Below, one piece after another: positions 50,939 through 60,002 of a stretch of 64,000 nucleotides of DNA (position 1 is the first letter of the stretch; every line of letters starts with the position of its first letter). A model generated the notes under the pieces. That model saw only the letters and a list, made by a program, of their open reading frames with translations, had not been told where the DNA came from and did no database searches. This DNA comes from Sphaerochaeta sp. UBA5849 (lineage in GTDB: Bacteria > Spirochaetota > Spirochaetia > Sphaerochaetales > Sphaerochaetaceae). The stretch is from contig DJGJ01000049.1 in NCBI GenBank assembly GCA_002432715.1, positions 1-64,000 of the forward strand. The letters run 5' to 3'. A program made the position numbers and the translations under genes.

Positions 50939-52204
50939 ATGCAAGTACAACTGACCGCCATCGTTATTCTGCTGTTGTTCTCTGCTGTCTTCTCAGCAAC
51001 GGAAACAGCCTATACCTCCCTCTCATTCGTGCAGCTCAAGACCTTGGAGAACCGCAAGAAGCGCTCAAGCAGGCTTGCCTACAAGCTCAGCCAGAACCGC
51101 GATGCCCTGCTTACAACAGTACTTGTCGGCAACAATGTGGTGAACATCTCCGTCTCCGCCTTGGTGACCACCTTCGCCATTGAATATTTCTCAAGCCAGG
51201 CGGTAGGCTATGCCACCGGCATCCTTACGCTGGTGATCCTGATCTTCGGTGAGATAACCCCCAAACAGCTTGCACTGACGCACAATATGAAGATAGCCGT
51301 CTTCATGGCCTATCCGATTCGATTCTTCTCCATCGTTCTGTTCCCCGTCGTGTGGCTGCTCAGACAATTCTCCTCCTTGATCACCCGCCTGTTCGCCTCC
51401 CATGCGGACCCGGCCATCACGACCGAGGGGGTGATGCACATGGTGGATGCCGCCGAGAATGAAGGGTTGGTGGACCAATACGAATCCGATTTGATGCAGA
51501 GGGCCATCCACTTCAGTGAAACCCAGGTCCGCACCATCATGACCCACCGCACCAATGTGTTTTGCATCAGTGACGAGCTGACAATCCGTGACGCATTCCC
51601 TTCCATCGTGAAGTCGGGCTTCAGTCGTGTTCCAGTCTTCCACGGCAGCGCCGAGAATATCATAGGGATTGTGCTGGTCCGTGACATCCTGCGGGCCCAA
51701 CTGGAGAAGCGGATGGACAAGAGCATCTCCACCATTCTCAGGAAGCCTATCTTTGTGCCGGAGCAGATGCACCTTGACGATGTCTTCTTCCTGTTCAAGA
51801 AGGACAAGTTGCAACAAGCCATCGTGCTGGATGAATACGGCGGTTTCAGCGGAGTGGTCACGATGGAAGATGTGGCTGAGCAACTGTTCGGCGAGCTCTA
51901 TGACGAGCACGAGCGAAGGTTCCCCGACCGAATCGTCGAGCGTGAGCAGATGCCTGGAACCTTCCTGGTCATGGCGGACACACCGTTCCAGCAGTTTGTC
52001 GATGAACTGGATCTTTCGGCCGACTGTCAGAAGCAGAGGACTTCCACGGTTGCCGCCTATGTATTGGAGTTGACCGGAGACATCCCCCAGGAGGGGGAAG
52101 TCGTCCAGTCTCCTTTAGGAACCTTTCGCATCATTTCCATGAAGGGAAACAGGATGGAGGCAGTGGAATTTTCTCCGACCATCGATGATGGAACCCTTCT
52201 GTAG
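50939..52204 (+). CDS. CNNM/CorC-HlyC family transporter-associated protein (DUF21, CBS pair, CorC_HlyC)
   Basis: A 421-residue membrane protein. Residues 1-180 are a DUF21/CNNM domain with four hydrophobic segments (SAVFSATETAYTSL and GEITPKQLAL motifs). Residues about 195-320 are a CBS pair (RTIMTHRTNVFCI; IVLDEYGGFSGVVTMEDV). Residues about 335-415 are the CorC_HlyC domain. Such proteins move or regulate Mg2+ and Co2+. ATG 50939 has GGGAGG 5 bases upstream. The longer frame from 50891 would start inside the terminator stem and is rejected. Confidence 0.9.
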   Translation: MQVQLTAIVILLLFSAVFSATETAYTSLSFVQLKTLENRKKRSSRLAYKLSQNRDALLTTVLVGNNVVNISVSALVTTFAIEYFSSQAVGYATGILTLVILIFGEITPKQLALTHNMKIAVFMAYPIRFFSIVLFPVVWLLRQFSSLITRLFASHADPAITTEGVMHMVDAAENEGLVDQYESDLMQRAIHFSETQVRTIMTHRTNVFCISDELTIRDAFPSIVKSGFSRVPVFHGSAENIIGIVLVRDILRAQLEKRMDKSISTILRKPIFVPEQMHLDDVFFLFKKDKLQQAIVLDEYGGFSGVVTMEDVAEQLFGELYDEHERRFPDRIVEREQMPGTFLVMADTPFQQFVDELDLSADCQKQRTSTVAAYVLELTGDIPQEGEVVQSPLGTFRIISMKGNRMEAVEFSPTIDDGTLL

Positions 52205-52206
52205 CG

Positions 52207-52235
52207 TTGACTGAAGCGTGATGCGAAGGTATGAT
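52207..52235 (+). promoter_or_regulatory. Promoter of leuS (leaderless type)
   Basis: TTGACT (52207-52212), 17 bases and TATGAT (52230-52235), ending 7 bases before ATG 52243. The alternative ATGs at 52231 and 52234 lie within or at the edge of the -10 and so cannot be used by this transcript. Confidence 0.7.
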
Positions 52236-52242
52236 GGCTCCC

Positions 52243-54759
52243 ATGAGCAAATATCCCTTCCATGAAATAGAGACGAAATGGCAACGGTACTGGGACGAGC
52301 ATCAGAGTTTTGCCGTCACCGAGGATCCAAGCATCCCCAAGGACAAGCGGATGTATGTCCTGGATATGTTCCCGTATCCTTCAGGGGCTGGACTGCATGT
52401 CGGCCATCCTGAAGGATATACCGCCACCGATATCTACTGCAGATTCCTCAGGATGAACGGATACAACGTCCTCCATCCGATGGGCTTCGATTCTTTCGGC
52501 CTGCCGGCGGAGAACTATGCCATCAAGACCGGCACCCATCCACGGACGACCACCGAAAAGAATATCGAGAACTTCCGCAAACAGATCAAGAGCCTGGGCT
52601 TCAGCTACGACTGGAATCGTGAGATTTCCACCCACAGAAGCGATTATTACCGCTGGACCCAGTGGATATTCATCCAGCTCTTCAACAAGGGGCTTGCCTA
52701 TGAGTCACACACCCCGATCAACTGGTGCGAGGCATGCAAAACAGGCTTGGCCAACGAGGAAGTGAAGGAAGGGAAGTGCGAACGGTGCGGAACCACGGTG
52801 GTTCGCAAGAACATCCGCCAGTGGGTGCTGAAGATCACCGAATACGCAGACAAGCTGCTTGCCGACCTGGACAGCGTGGACTGGCCGGAGTCGGTGAAGC
52901 TCATGCAGCGCAACTGGATCGGCCGCAGTGAAGGTGCCTCCGTCTCCTTCAAGGTCGATGGGATGGACGCCCAGCTGGAAGTGTACACCACCCGTGCCGA
53001 TACGCTCTTCGGGGCAACGTACATGGTCGTCGCTCCTGAGCACCCGTTGGTTGCCCAACTGACCAAGGCTGAGCAGAAAGAGGCCGTTGAGGCATATCTT
53101 GAGTCAAGCGCACGCAAGAGCGATCTTGAGAGAACGGATCTTGCCAAAGAAAAGACCGGTGTCTTCAGCGGCAGCTATGCGATCAACCCGGTAAACGGCA
53201 AGCGCATTCCCATTTGGGTTGCCGACTATGTCTTGATCAGTTACGGTACCGGCGCAATTATGGCGGTTCCCGCCCACGATACCCGCGACTGGGAGTTCGC
53301 CAAGAAGTTCGGCCTGCCCATCGTCGAGGTACTCAAGAGCGAAGTCGACGTACAGAAGCAGGCTTGGACCGAGGATGGAGTGCATGTGAACAGCGACTTC
53401 CTCGACGGTCTGAACAAGGAAGATGCCATCAAGACAATGCTCGATTGGCTTGAGGAGCACAAGCTTGGTTCGAAAGCGGTCAATTACAAGCTTCGCGACT
53501 GGATATTCAGCCGACAGCGCTACTGGGGCGAGCCCATCCCCCTGGTGCACTGTCCCACCTGCGGCACGGTTGCCGTTCCCGAGGACCAGCTGCCGCTGCT
53601 GCTTCCCGAGGTGTCCAGCTATGAGCCCAGCGGTACCGGTGAAAGTCCGTTGGCAAAAATTGAGGAGTGGGTCAATTGCTCCTGCCCGGTTTGCGGGGGA
53701 AAAGCAAAACGGGAGACCAATACCATGCCACAGTGGGCGGGTTCCTGCTGGTACTACCTGCGCTATCTCGATCCAAAGAATGACAAGCAGTTTGTTTCAG
53801 CCGAGAAGGAAGCATACTGGATGCCCGTCGACCTCTATGTCGGAGGCGCCGAGCACGCAGTGCTCCACCTGCTGTACGCCCGTTTCTGGCACAAGGTTCT
53901 CTTCGACCTCGGCCTGGTTTCCACCTCCGAGCCCTTCAAGCGATTGGTCAACCAGGGCATGATCACCAGCTATGCGTTCCAACGCAAGGACAAGAGCCTG
54001 GTCCCCACCGATATGGTCGAGGAGAAAGAGACCAATGTCTTTGTCGAGAAAGCAACCGGAGAGATCCTTGAGCGGGTCATCGCGAAAATGTCCAAGAGCT
54101 TGAAGAACGTCATCAATCCCGATGAGATCATCAGCGAGTACGGCGCCGACTCGATGCGCATGTATGAGATGTTCATGGGGCCGCTTGAAGTTTCCAAGCC
54201 TTGGGCTACGACCGGTTTGGTCGGTGTATATCGTTTCCTCGACCGCATCTACAGGCTCTTTGATGAGCGGACCATCACCGATGAACAGCCTTCGGATGAG
54301 TTGAACAGGACGCTGCACAAGACAATCAAGAAGGTGACCTATGATACCAATACCCTGAACTTCAATACGGCGATCAGCCAGATGATGGTATTGGTCAACG
54401 AGCTGTACAAGGTCGAAACCCTGCCCAGGGTGGTGGCCGAGACTTTGGTCAAGCTGCTCGGCCCGTACGTTCCCCACCTTGCTGAAGAGCTGTGGGAGCG
54501 CCTTGGCCATAGTGGAGGTCTCTCAACCGTAGCATGGCCGCAGTTTGTTGAGGAGTTGACGGTCGACAACCAGATTGAGATGGTCTTCCAGGTCAATGGA
54601 AAGGTTCGTTCCAAGGTGATGGTTTCCAAAGGACTTGGCAAGGATGAAGTCCTGGCAATGGCAAAGAAGGACGAGAAGCTTGCGAGCTGGCTCGAGGGCA
54701 GGACGATTGTCAAGGAGATTGTCGTTGCCGACAAGCTGGTGAATATCGTTGTAAAATAA
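52243..54759 (+). CDS. leuS: Leucyl-tRNA synthetase
   Basis: An 838-residue class Ia synthetase that charges tRNA-Leu. HVGHPEG (residues 52-58) is the HIGH motif. The connective editing domain (about 220-410) contains [19 protein letters not shown] and [19 protein letters not shown] with the editing Asp. The zinc-type [13 protein letters not shown] and [13 protein letters not shown] knuckles are present, and KMSKS is at 615-619. The C-terminal anticodon domain is complete. The leaderless promoter fixes the start at ATG 52243 ([10 protein letters not shown]), the usual LeuRS beginning. No T-box leader is possible with this promoter. A terminator follows. Confidence 0.97.
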   Translation: MSKYPFHEIETKWQRYWDEHQSFAVTEDPSIPKDKRMYVLDMFPYPSGAGLHVGHPEGYTATDIYCRFLRMNGYNVLHPMGFDSFGLPAENYAIKTGTHPRTTTEKNIENFRKQIKSLGFSYDWNREISTHRSDYYRWTQWIFIQLFNKGLAYESHTPINWCEACKTGLANEEVKEGKCERCGTTVVRKNIRQWVLKITEYADKLLADLDSVDWPESVKLMQRNWIGRSEGASVSFKVDGMDAQLEVYTTRADTLFGATYMVVAPEHPLVAQLTKAEQKEAVEAYLESSARKSDLERTDLAKEKTGVFSGSYAINPVNGKRIPIWVADYVLISYGTGAIMAVPAHDTRDWEFAKKFGLPIVEVLKSEVDVQKQAWTEDGVHVNSDFLDGLNKEDAIKTMLDWLEEHKLGSKAVNYKLRDWIFSRQRYWGEPIPLVHCPTCGTVAVPEDQLPLLLPEVSSYEPSGTGESPLAKIEEWVNCSCPVCGGKAKRETNTMPQWAGSCWYYLRYLDPKNDKQFVSAEKEAYWMPVDLYVGGAEHAVLHLLYARFWHKVLFDLGLVSTSEPFKRLVNQGMITSYAFQRKDKSLVPTDMVEEKETNVFVEKATGEILERVIAKMSKSLKNVINPDEIISEYGADSMRMYEMFMGPLEVSKPWATTGLVGVYRFLDRIYRLFDERTITDEQPSDELNRTLHKTIKKVTYDTNTLNFNTAISQMMVLVNELYKVETLPRVVAETLVKLLGPYVPHLAEELWERLGHSGGLSTVAWPQFVEELTVDNQIEMVFQVNGKVRSKVMVSKGLGKDEVLAMAKKDEKLASWLEGRTIVKEIVVADKLVNIVVK

Positions 54760-54772
54760 CGAATCATGCATC

Positions 54773-54807
54773 ACCACGCGAGAGGGAGCTCACGCGTGGT
54801 TTTTTTT
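54773..54807 (+). terminator. Rho-independent terminator of leuS
   Basis: ACCACGCG (54773-54780) pairs with CGCGTGGT (54793-54800), followed by eight T residues (54800-54807). Confidence 0.9.
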
Positions 54808-54811
54808 CTGT

Positions 54812-55288
54812 TCATTTCTCCAATACCAGATTCAACCTGAGCGTGCTGCTGTACTGCTGTGCATCACCCTTGAAAGGCTTGATCAAACGCGCCCAGAGCC
54901 GGCCGATGGAAACCTCCTCGTGCAGGGCTCCCTGTACATAATAGAGAAAGGGTTCAGAGCGTTCGAAATCCAATCCATTCTCCGATACCAACTGGTACAT
55001 GACCATTTCCAACGGACTGGACAAGGGGGTGTGTTCAATATACACCCTGCCAAAGCCCGGGTGCTTGGCAACCAAGGAAACATCGCAAATCGGGATAAGA
55101 AGGGAAGCATCCAAAGTATTGAAAGGAAGGGGTTCTATGACAATGACCACATCGGTTGAAGGAGTCTGAAGGGAGATTGCCGCTCGAAGATCAGAGGGAA
55201 CCAAAAGACACAACAAACACAAAAGAAAACCGCCATAGGCTGCCTTGCATAGCTGAATCCGCCTCCATGTCCTTGATATATGTTCCAT
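54812..55288 (-). CDS. Hypothetical exported protein
   Basis: A 158-residue protein with an N-terminal basic region and a hydrophobic segment (AAYGGFLLCLLCLLVPSDLRA, about 16-36) that looks like a signal peptide with cleavage after LRA. The mature part (about 120 residues) is predicted mostly beta and carries no motif I recognise. It is probably periplasmic. It forms a single-gene unit with its own promoter containing a TAGGTAAA inverted repeat. The end lies close to the leuS terminator, which may work for both strands. Confidence 0.65.
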   Translation of the reverse strand: MEHISRTWRRIQLCKAAYGGFLLCLLCLLVPSDLRAAISLQTPSTDVVIVIEPLPFNTLDASLLIPICDVSLVAKHPGFGRVYIEHTPLSSPLEMVMYQLVSENGLDFERSEPFLYYVQGALHEEVSIGRLWARLIKPFKGDAQQYSSTLRLNLVLEK

Positions 55289-55301
55289 ACGCTCTTAGTA
55301 C

Positions 55302-55340
55302 AGTATCTTAGGTAAAAAACCTGTGTCAAGTGTTTACCTA
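55302..55340 (-). promoter_or_regulatory. Promoter of the exported-protein gene with an 8-bp inverted repeat
   Basis: On the minus strand, TTGACA (55324-55329), 16 bases and GATACT (55302-55307). TAGGTAAA (55309-55316) and TTTACCTA (55333-55340) form a perfect inverted repeat on either side of the -35, a position suited to a repressor. The rest of the gap to 55482 is AT-rich with nothing else recognised. Confidence 0.5.
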
Positions 55341-55482
55341 TACGCTCAAAGCAATTCCTTGAAGAAATCATAATCACCAGAGAGTTATTTGTAAAGACAA
55401 TCAAATTACATATACTATTTGTTTCTTGTATAGTGAAATAATATGGTATCTTCAAAACACCATTCTTATGACACAGCAAAGC

Positions 55483-56691
55483 CTAGCCGAGCACCTTTGC
55501 CAGACCACCCTTGCTTGTCTCCCGATAGAGGGATGGAAGTGCTTGCCCTGTTTCCATCATGACTTCGATGACACTGTCAAAGCTTACCTTGTGACGGCCG
55601 TCACCAAGCAGGGCATAGGAACAGTGGTCGAGCGAGCGCATGGCCGCCAAGGCATTGCGTTCTATGCAGGGAATCTGGACCAGACCCCGCATCGGATCGC
55701 AGGTAAGCCCCAGATGATGCTCAAGGCCCATCTCCGCCGCATACTCGATCTGATGGATACTGCCTCCCAGAAGATGGGTGGCGGCAGCACCAGCCATTGC
55801 GCAGGCGACACCGATCTCACCCTGGCACCCCACCTCGGCACCGCTGATCGATCCATTGGTCTTCACTACATTGCCGATGATACCGGCGGTGAGGAGAGCC
55901 CTGAGGATTTTCACCTTGGGCAGCTTGTACTGCTTTGCCAAAAAGTAAAGGACCCCGGGGAGAACCCCGCAACTTCCACAGGTGGGTGCGGTGACGATCA
56001 AGCCGCCCCCGGCGTTCTCTTCGCTCACAGCCAAGGCATAGCTGAGAGCCAAAGCGGTACTCCCGAGCGGGCCGGAAAACTCGGTTGCCTTGGAGTTGTA
56101 CTGGCTTGCCTTGCGTGCCAGCTTGAGTCCGCCGGGAAGAACGCCCTCGGCATCCAAACCGCGTTCAACGGCACTGCTCATGACATTCCAGACTTCCTCC
56201 ATGTAGGTGAGAATTTGTGGACCCTCCCATTGGACGGCGAACTCCCACAGCTGAAGTCCTTCCTCGGAGCAATATTCGAGTATCTGCTTCATCCTGGAAT
56301 ACTCTTTGGGATAGACACGCTTGGAAGCCTCTTCCTCGACCCCTTCAATAATGATCTTCCCGCCGCCCACACTATAGTAGGTCTGCTCATGGGTCACATT
56401 TCCTTGTGCATCATAGGAGCGGATGGACAAGGCATTGGGATGAAAGGGCTTCTCGATATCGGGATACCAAACGATCTCAACTTCGCTGCCCTCCTTGGCA
56501 AAGACCTCCCGCAGAGCCTTGTCGGTCAGGTGGCCTTTTCCCGTGGCGGCAAGGCTGCCGTACAAATCCGCCTCATACCGCGCCTGATGAGGATGCAATG
56601 AAAGAAAATGAGCCCCCGCAGAGCGCGGTCCCATGGTATGACTGCTGGAGGGGCCATAGCCGATCCGGAAAAGTTCGCGAAGGGATTCCAT
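55483..56691 (-). CDS. sdaA: L-serine ammonia-lyase (iron-sulfur type)
   Basis: A 402-residue single-chain serine dehydratase that converts L-serine to pyruvate and ammonia. The beta domain begins with GYGPSSSHTMGPRSAGAHF. The alpha domain carries APTCGSCGVLPGVL and LTCDPMRGLVQIPCIERNA, whose cysteines bind the 4Fe-4S cluster. Pyruvate produced would feed NifJ. A TAGAGT box ends 6 bases before ATG 56691 and no Shine-Dalgarno is present, so it may be another leaderless gene, though its -35 is weak. Confidence 0.94.
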   Translation of the reverse strand: MESLRELFRIGYGPSSSHTMGPRSAGAHFLSLHPHQARYEADLYGSLAATGKGHLTDKALREVFAKEGSEVEIVWYPDIEKPFHPNALSIRSYDAQGNVTHEQTYYSVGGGKIIIEGVEEEASKRVYPKEYSRMKQILEYCSEEGLQLWEFAVQWEGPQILTYMEEVWNVMSSAVERGLDAEGVLPGGLKLARKASQYNSKATEFSGPLGSTALALSYALAVSEENAGGGLIVTAPTCGSCGVLPGVLYFLAKQYKLPKVKILRALLTAGIIGNVVKTNGSISGAEVGCQGEIGVACAMAGAAATHLLGGSIHQIEYAAEMGLEHHLGLTCDPMRGLVQIPCIERNALAAMRSLDHCSYALLGDGRHKVSFDSVIEVMMETGQALPSLYRETSKGGLAKVLG

Positions 56692-56734
56692 AGCCGAACT
56701 CTATCGGTTTATCCATAAAAAGGGAAGGTGTTTT

Positions 56735-57463
56735 CTACCAGAGGGGGGCTTTGGAAAGCGAGGTGGAGAAGGTGCCCTCAACCAGGTCCGCGTAGAGAGT
56801 CAGGCAAAGCTGCATCTCCTGATTCCACCAACGCTCGACAAGTCCTTCAGCTTCCACCTCGATGGCATCGTTCCAGAGAAAATAGAAGGATCGCTGGTCG
56901 CTTCTCTCGTTGATCCAGTACCCTGCAGGAAGATCGGCAAGCGTGATTGCGAGCTTAGGCAGAAGAATCAGGCTCTCTTGGTCCACAGTACCATTGAGCA
57001 GGTCAACCAAGAATTTCGAGGTGTCCAACAGAGCAACATCACAGGCCATTGCGACCAATGCCTCGCCATTGAGATTCTCTATTGCCTGGGCATTGTGGGG
57101 GTAGGCATCCAAGAGGAGACTGGCAAGCCGTCCCTGCTTCTGGTCCAGGACGATCGGCGTCCTGCACCCCGGATAGAAAAATCCTCCATAGGGAAACAGG
57201 CTTGAGAGAGGATAGGCGCAGAAAACAGTGAGCCGATCCCGCCTGACGGCGATGGTCGCCTTCGTTGTCCCGCCTTCCAAGTGCACATGCTTTAGATCCC
57301 CTGAGGCGTCATAATAGACGAGGGTATGCCACAGCGGACGATGGCTGACTTTCTTCCAAGGATGCTCTTCGGTGATGACAATCTCCACCTGCCTCTCAGA
57401 GAGAGGGTTGAACTCACAACTGATGCAAAGAGCCAGAAGAGCAAAGCATACAAACCATTTCAC
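56735..57463 (-). CDS. Hypothetical lipoprotein
   Basis: A 242-residue protein with a lipobox (LLALCISC, lipid-modified Cys16) directly after the hydrophobic leader. The rest has no domain I recognise; it includes GGFFYPGCRTPIVLD with a lone Cys and many aromatic residues, and is probably a membrane-anchored periplasmic protein. It starts with GTG at 57463, preceded by AAGGTGG a few bases upstream, 6 bases after the DUF4416 stop, so it is third in the aroF-pheA operon. A functional link to aromatic synthesis is not evident. Confidence 0.65.
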   Translation of the reverse strand: MKWFVCFALLALCISCEFNPLSERQVEIVITEEHPWKKVSHRPLWHTLVYYDASGDLKHVHLEGGTTKATIAVRRDRLTVFCAYPLSSLFPYGGFFYPGCRTPIVLDQKQGRLASLLLDAYPHNAQAIENLNGEALVAMACDVALLDTSKFLVDLLNGTVDQESLILLPKLAITLADLPAGYWINERSDQRSFYFLWNDAIEVEAEGLVERWWNQEMQLCLTLYADLVEGTFSTSLSKAPLW

Positions 57464-57469
57464 ACCACC

Positions 57470-58012
57470 TTAGGTGCAAAGACCGCCTTCCTGCTTCAAC
57501 TGCTGCCGGTAATCATCCCTGAATTGTTCAAACAACGTTCTCACCCCTTCACTTTGGTAATCGGCATAGGTCCACTTCAAGCCATGGAACGCGTGGTTTT
57601 CATAGTGCAGCGTCACTTCGGCGTATATGCCGTCACTGAGGGGGATGCGATGACTGCGATTCTTCGTGGTGGCGAGAATGAGATTCTCCAGACACAGCAA
57701 TCCCGGGTCGAGATTCACCTCTCGCTTTGCATCCACCCGATACAGATCCTCCAGTGCATTGGTCTCACGCTTGATTGCGGAGAGCCGTGCCGGGTCGACC
57801 AATGTCTTGAACTGCAGGTAACAGCGATACGGCTTCGATCCCATCTCCCGATCGTAATAATCAGTATAGGTAAAGAGTGTGAGGGCACTTTGGTTCAAAA
57901 CAGGGCCGTAATGGGTTTCAAGACGAGAGACAACCGGCTCGAGGAGAGCCGGATCTTTTACCAACACCCCCATTATCAGGGACCTGGGGGTGAACGAAAG
58001 CAGCCGTCCCAT
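57470..58012 (-). CDS. DUF4416 family protein
   Basis: A 180-residue cytoplasmic protein. SLIMGVLVKDPALLEPVVSRLETHYG followed by TDYYDREMG and YRCYLQFKTLVDPARLSAIKRETNALE are typical of DUF4416, whose members usually begin with a short basic stretch and I-x-G-x-L. The conserved NLDPGLL motif is intact. The function is unknown. ATG 58012 lies one base after the stop of the upstream fusion gene, so translation is probably coupled. Confidence 0.8.
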   Translation of the reverse strand: MGRLLSFTPRSLIMGVLVKDPALLEPVVSRLETHYGPVLNQSALTLFTYTDYYDREMGSKPYRCYLQFKTLVDPARLSAIKRETNALEDLYRVDAKREVNLDPGLLCLENLILATTKNRSHRIPLSDGIYAEVTLHYENHAFHGLKWTYADYQSEGVRTLFEQFRDDYRQQLKQEGGLCT

Positions 58013-58013
58013 C

Positions 58014-59924
58014 CTACAAGTTTGAGGTGAACGTCCCCAGAACCCGTACCGAAAGACAGAGCTCCGACAGTTCAGCCAACGCAACATCGAAGGCACCGCT
58101 TTCCCCGAGTTCGGTCTCGACGAAGAACGAATACTCCCAAGGCTTTCCGGGTATCGGACGGCTCTCCAGCTTCTTCATGTTCAGGCCATGCTTGGTCAAG
58201 ACCAACAAGGCGGAAAACAGGGAGCCTGGACGATCGGGAACAGTGAACCGCAGTGAGGCGCGGTTTACGGCCGAAGTCGACCGGAAGACTGCGCTGCGCT
58301 CCTCACGGCAGATGATATAGAAGCGGGTATAGTTGCGGGGATTGCTTTCAATGCCTTCCGCCAGGATCTCCATTCCGTACACCTTTGCAGCCGGAGCTCC
58401 GGCGATGGCGGCCTTGGTGGGATCCTTTGCCTCCTTGACATAGGCTACCGCACCGGCGGTATCGAAGAAGGGGATGGCCTGGGCATGGGACATTTCATGC
58501 TGCAGATACTCGGTACACTGTGCCAATCCTTGCGGATGGGAGTAGATCTCCCTGATATTCTCCTTCTTTGAACCGGGAAGTCCGATGAGATTGTGGATAA
58601 TCCTGATCTGCTGTTCCCCCACCACCTGGATGGCCTGATGCCGGTCAAGCAAATCCAGATTCTCATAGATGGTGCCGCCAAGCGTGTTTTCCAGAGGAAT
58701 CATGCCATAGGAGGCCCTGCCCTGCAGTACCGCCTCGAACACATCGGGGAAGGACTTGCAAGGAAGGACATCGGTGGACTCGCCAAACGCCCTGCGGATG
58801 GCGAGCTCGCTGTACGCTCCACGCTCTCCTTGGAAGGCAACAACCAACTGATCGGTTGCAACTGAAGGCCCCTTGCCCAGGCTGAGGGTTTCAGGCAGAA
58901 TGCGAGGGATGCGCTCCAAGGATTTGCCGACAACCGCACTGAGAGCCTGCAGGTCGCGCATCAGTTTCTCAAACTGGGAGGGATACAGGGACTGGGGACC
59001 GTCGCTGAGTGCTTTTTCAGGATTATCATGCACCTCGACGATCAAGCCGGAGGCTCCGCCGGCGATCAAGGCAAGACTCATCGGGCTTACCATATCCCTC
59101 AGGCCCGTTGCATGGCTGGGATCCCCGATGACCGGAAGATGGGTCATTTTTTGTACAACGGGTATGGCCGATACATCCAGGGTGTTGCGGGTGGCCCGCT
59201 CATAGGTGCGGATGCCGCGTTCGCACAATACAACCTGGTCGGTTCCACTGGCCATCAGGTATTCGGCTGCCATCAGCCACTCCTCGATCGTGGCGCAAAG
59301 GCCCCGTTTGAGCAGTACCGGCATGCCGGTCTTCCCGACCGCCTTGAGCAGTTCAAAATTCTGCATGTTCCTTGCACCAATCTGGAACATGTCGATGTAC
59401 TTGGTCATCATGGGAGCATCGGAAGGATTGACGATTTCTGTGGTAACCGGCATGCCGTACTTCTCCCCCGCTTCCTTGAGGTACTTCAAACCCTCTTCCC
59501 CCAACCCTTGGAAGGCATAGGGACTGGTTCGGGGCTTGAAGGCACCGCCGCGAAGAATCACGGCTCCTGCTTCCCGAACCGAGGCGGCAATGCTCATGAT
59601 CTGCTGTCGCGACTCGACCGCGCAGGGACCGGCAATGATTGCAATACGATTTCCGCCGATCTTCACCTTGCCGACGGTAACAATGGTATCCTCTTTTTTC
59701 AACTCACGCGAAGCAAGTTTATACGGTTTGCTGATGGGTACGACACTGGCCACTCCCTCAAGCAACTCAACTTCACGAATATCGAGGGTGCTCCGGCCGA
59801 CTGCACCGAAGACAGTCTCTTCCTGCCCAATGATTTCCTTGACGGTGTAGCCTTTTCCCATCAGAAAGGACCTGATCGACTCTTTCTGCAGTTCGCTGAT
59901 TTGTTTTTTCAGTACGATTATCAT
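58014..59924 (-). CDS. Bifunctional DAHP synthase / prephenate dehydratase
   Basis: A 636-residue fusion of the first step of the shikimate pathway with the last committed step to phenylalanine. Residues 1-70 are a ferredoxin-like regulatory extension as in Thermotoga DAHP synthase. Residues about 90-340 are the type I-beta barrel: AGPCAVES, GGAFKPRTSPYAFQG, PVIGDPSHATG. Residues about 368-545 are prephenate dehydratase with FQGERGAYSELA and NYTRF. Residues about 555-636 are an ACT domain with the ESRP phenylalanine-binding motif. Control by phenylalanine through ACT and by the N-terminal domain is likely. It has a leaderless-type promoter and heads an operon with DUF4416 and a lipoprotein. 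Confidence 0.93.
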   Translation of the reverse strand: MIIVLKKQISELQKESIRSFLMGKGYTVKEIIGQEETVFGAVGRSTLDIREVELLEGVASVVPISKPYKLASRELKKEDTIVTVGKVKIGGNRIAIIAGPCAVESRQQIMSIAASVREAGAVILRGGAFKPRTSPYAFQGLGEEGLKYLKEAGEKYGMPVTTEIVNPSDAPMMTKYIDMFQIGARNMQNFELLKAVGKTGMPVLLKRGLCATIEEWLMAAEYLMASGTDQVVLCERGIRTYERATRNTLDVSAIPVVQKMTHLPVIGDPSHATGLRDMVSPMSLALIAGGASGLIVEVHDNPEKALSDGPQSLYPSQFEKLMRDLQALSAVVGKSLERIPRILPETLSLGKGPSVATDQLVVAFQGERGAYSELAIRRAFGESTDVLPCKSFPDVFEAVLQGRASYGMIPLENTLGGTIYENLDLLDRHQAIQVVGEQQIRIIHNLIGLPGSKKENIREIYSHPQGLAQCTEYLQHEMSHAQAIPFFDTAGAVAYVKEAKDPTKAAIAGAPAAKVYGMEILAEGIESNPRNYTRFYIICREERSAVFRSTSAVNRASLRFTVPDRPGSLFSALLVLTKHGLNMKKLESRPIPGKPWEYSFFVETELGESGAFDVALAELSELCLSVRVLGTFTSNL

Positions 59925-59930
59925 GAAAAT

Positions 59931-59959
59931 ACGCTAGAGCGTAACCATAAAAAGGTCAA
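59931..59959 (-). promoter_or_regulatory. Promoter of the DAHPS/PDT operon (leaderless type)
   Basis: On the minus strand, TTGACC (59954-59959), 17 bases and TAGCGT (59931-59936), ending 6 bases before ATG 59924. There is no Shine-Dalgarno. Confidence 0.65.
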
Positions 59960-60002
59960 GGGAGCGTTGCTTTTTTTGCTCTGGCATGGTAGGTGATTGC
60001 AC

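Noticed and set aside
52201..52243. T-box or other leader before leuS
   Set aside because: Only 27 bases separate the previous stop from the start, and the promoter leaves no leader.
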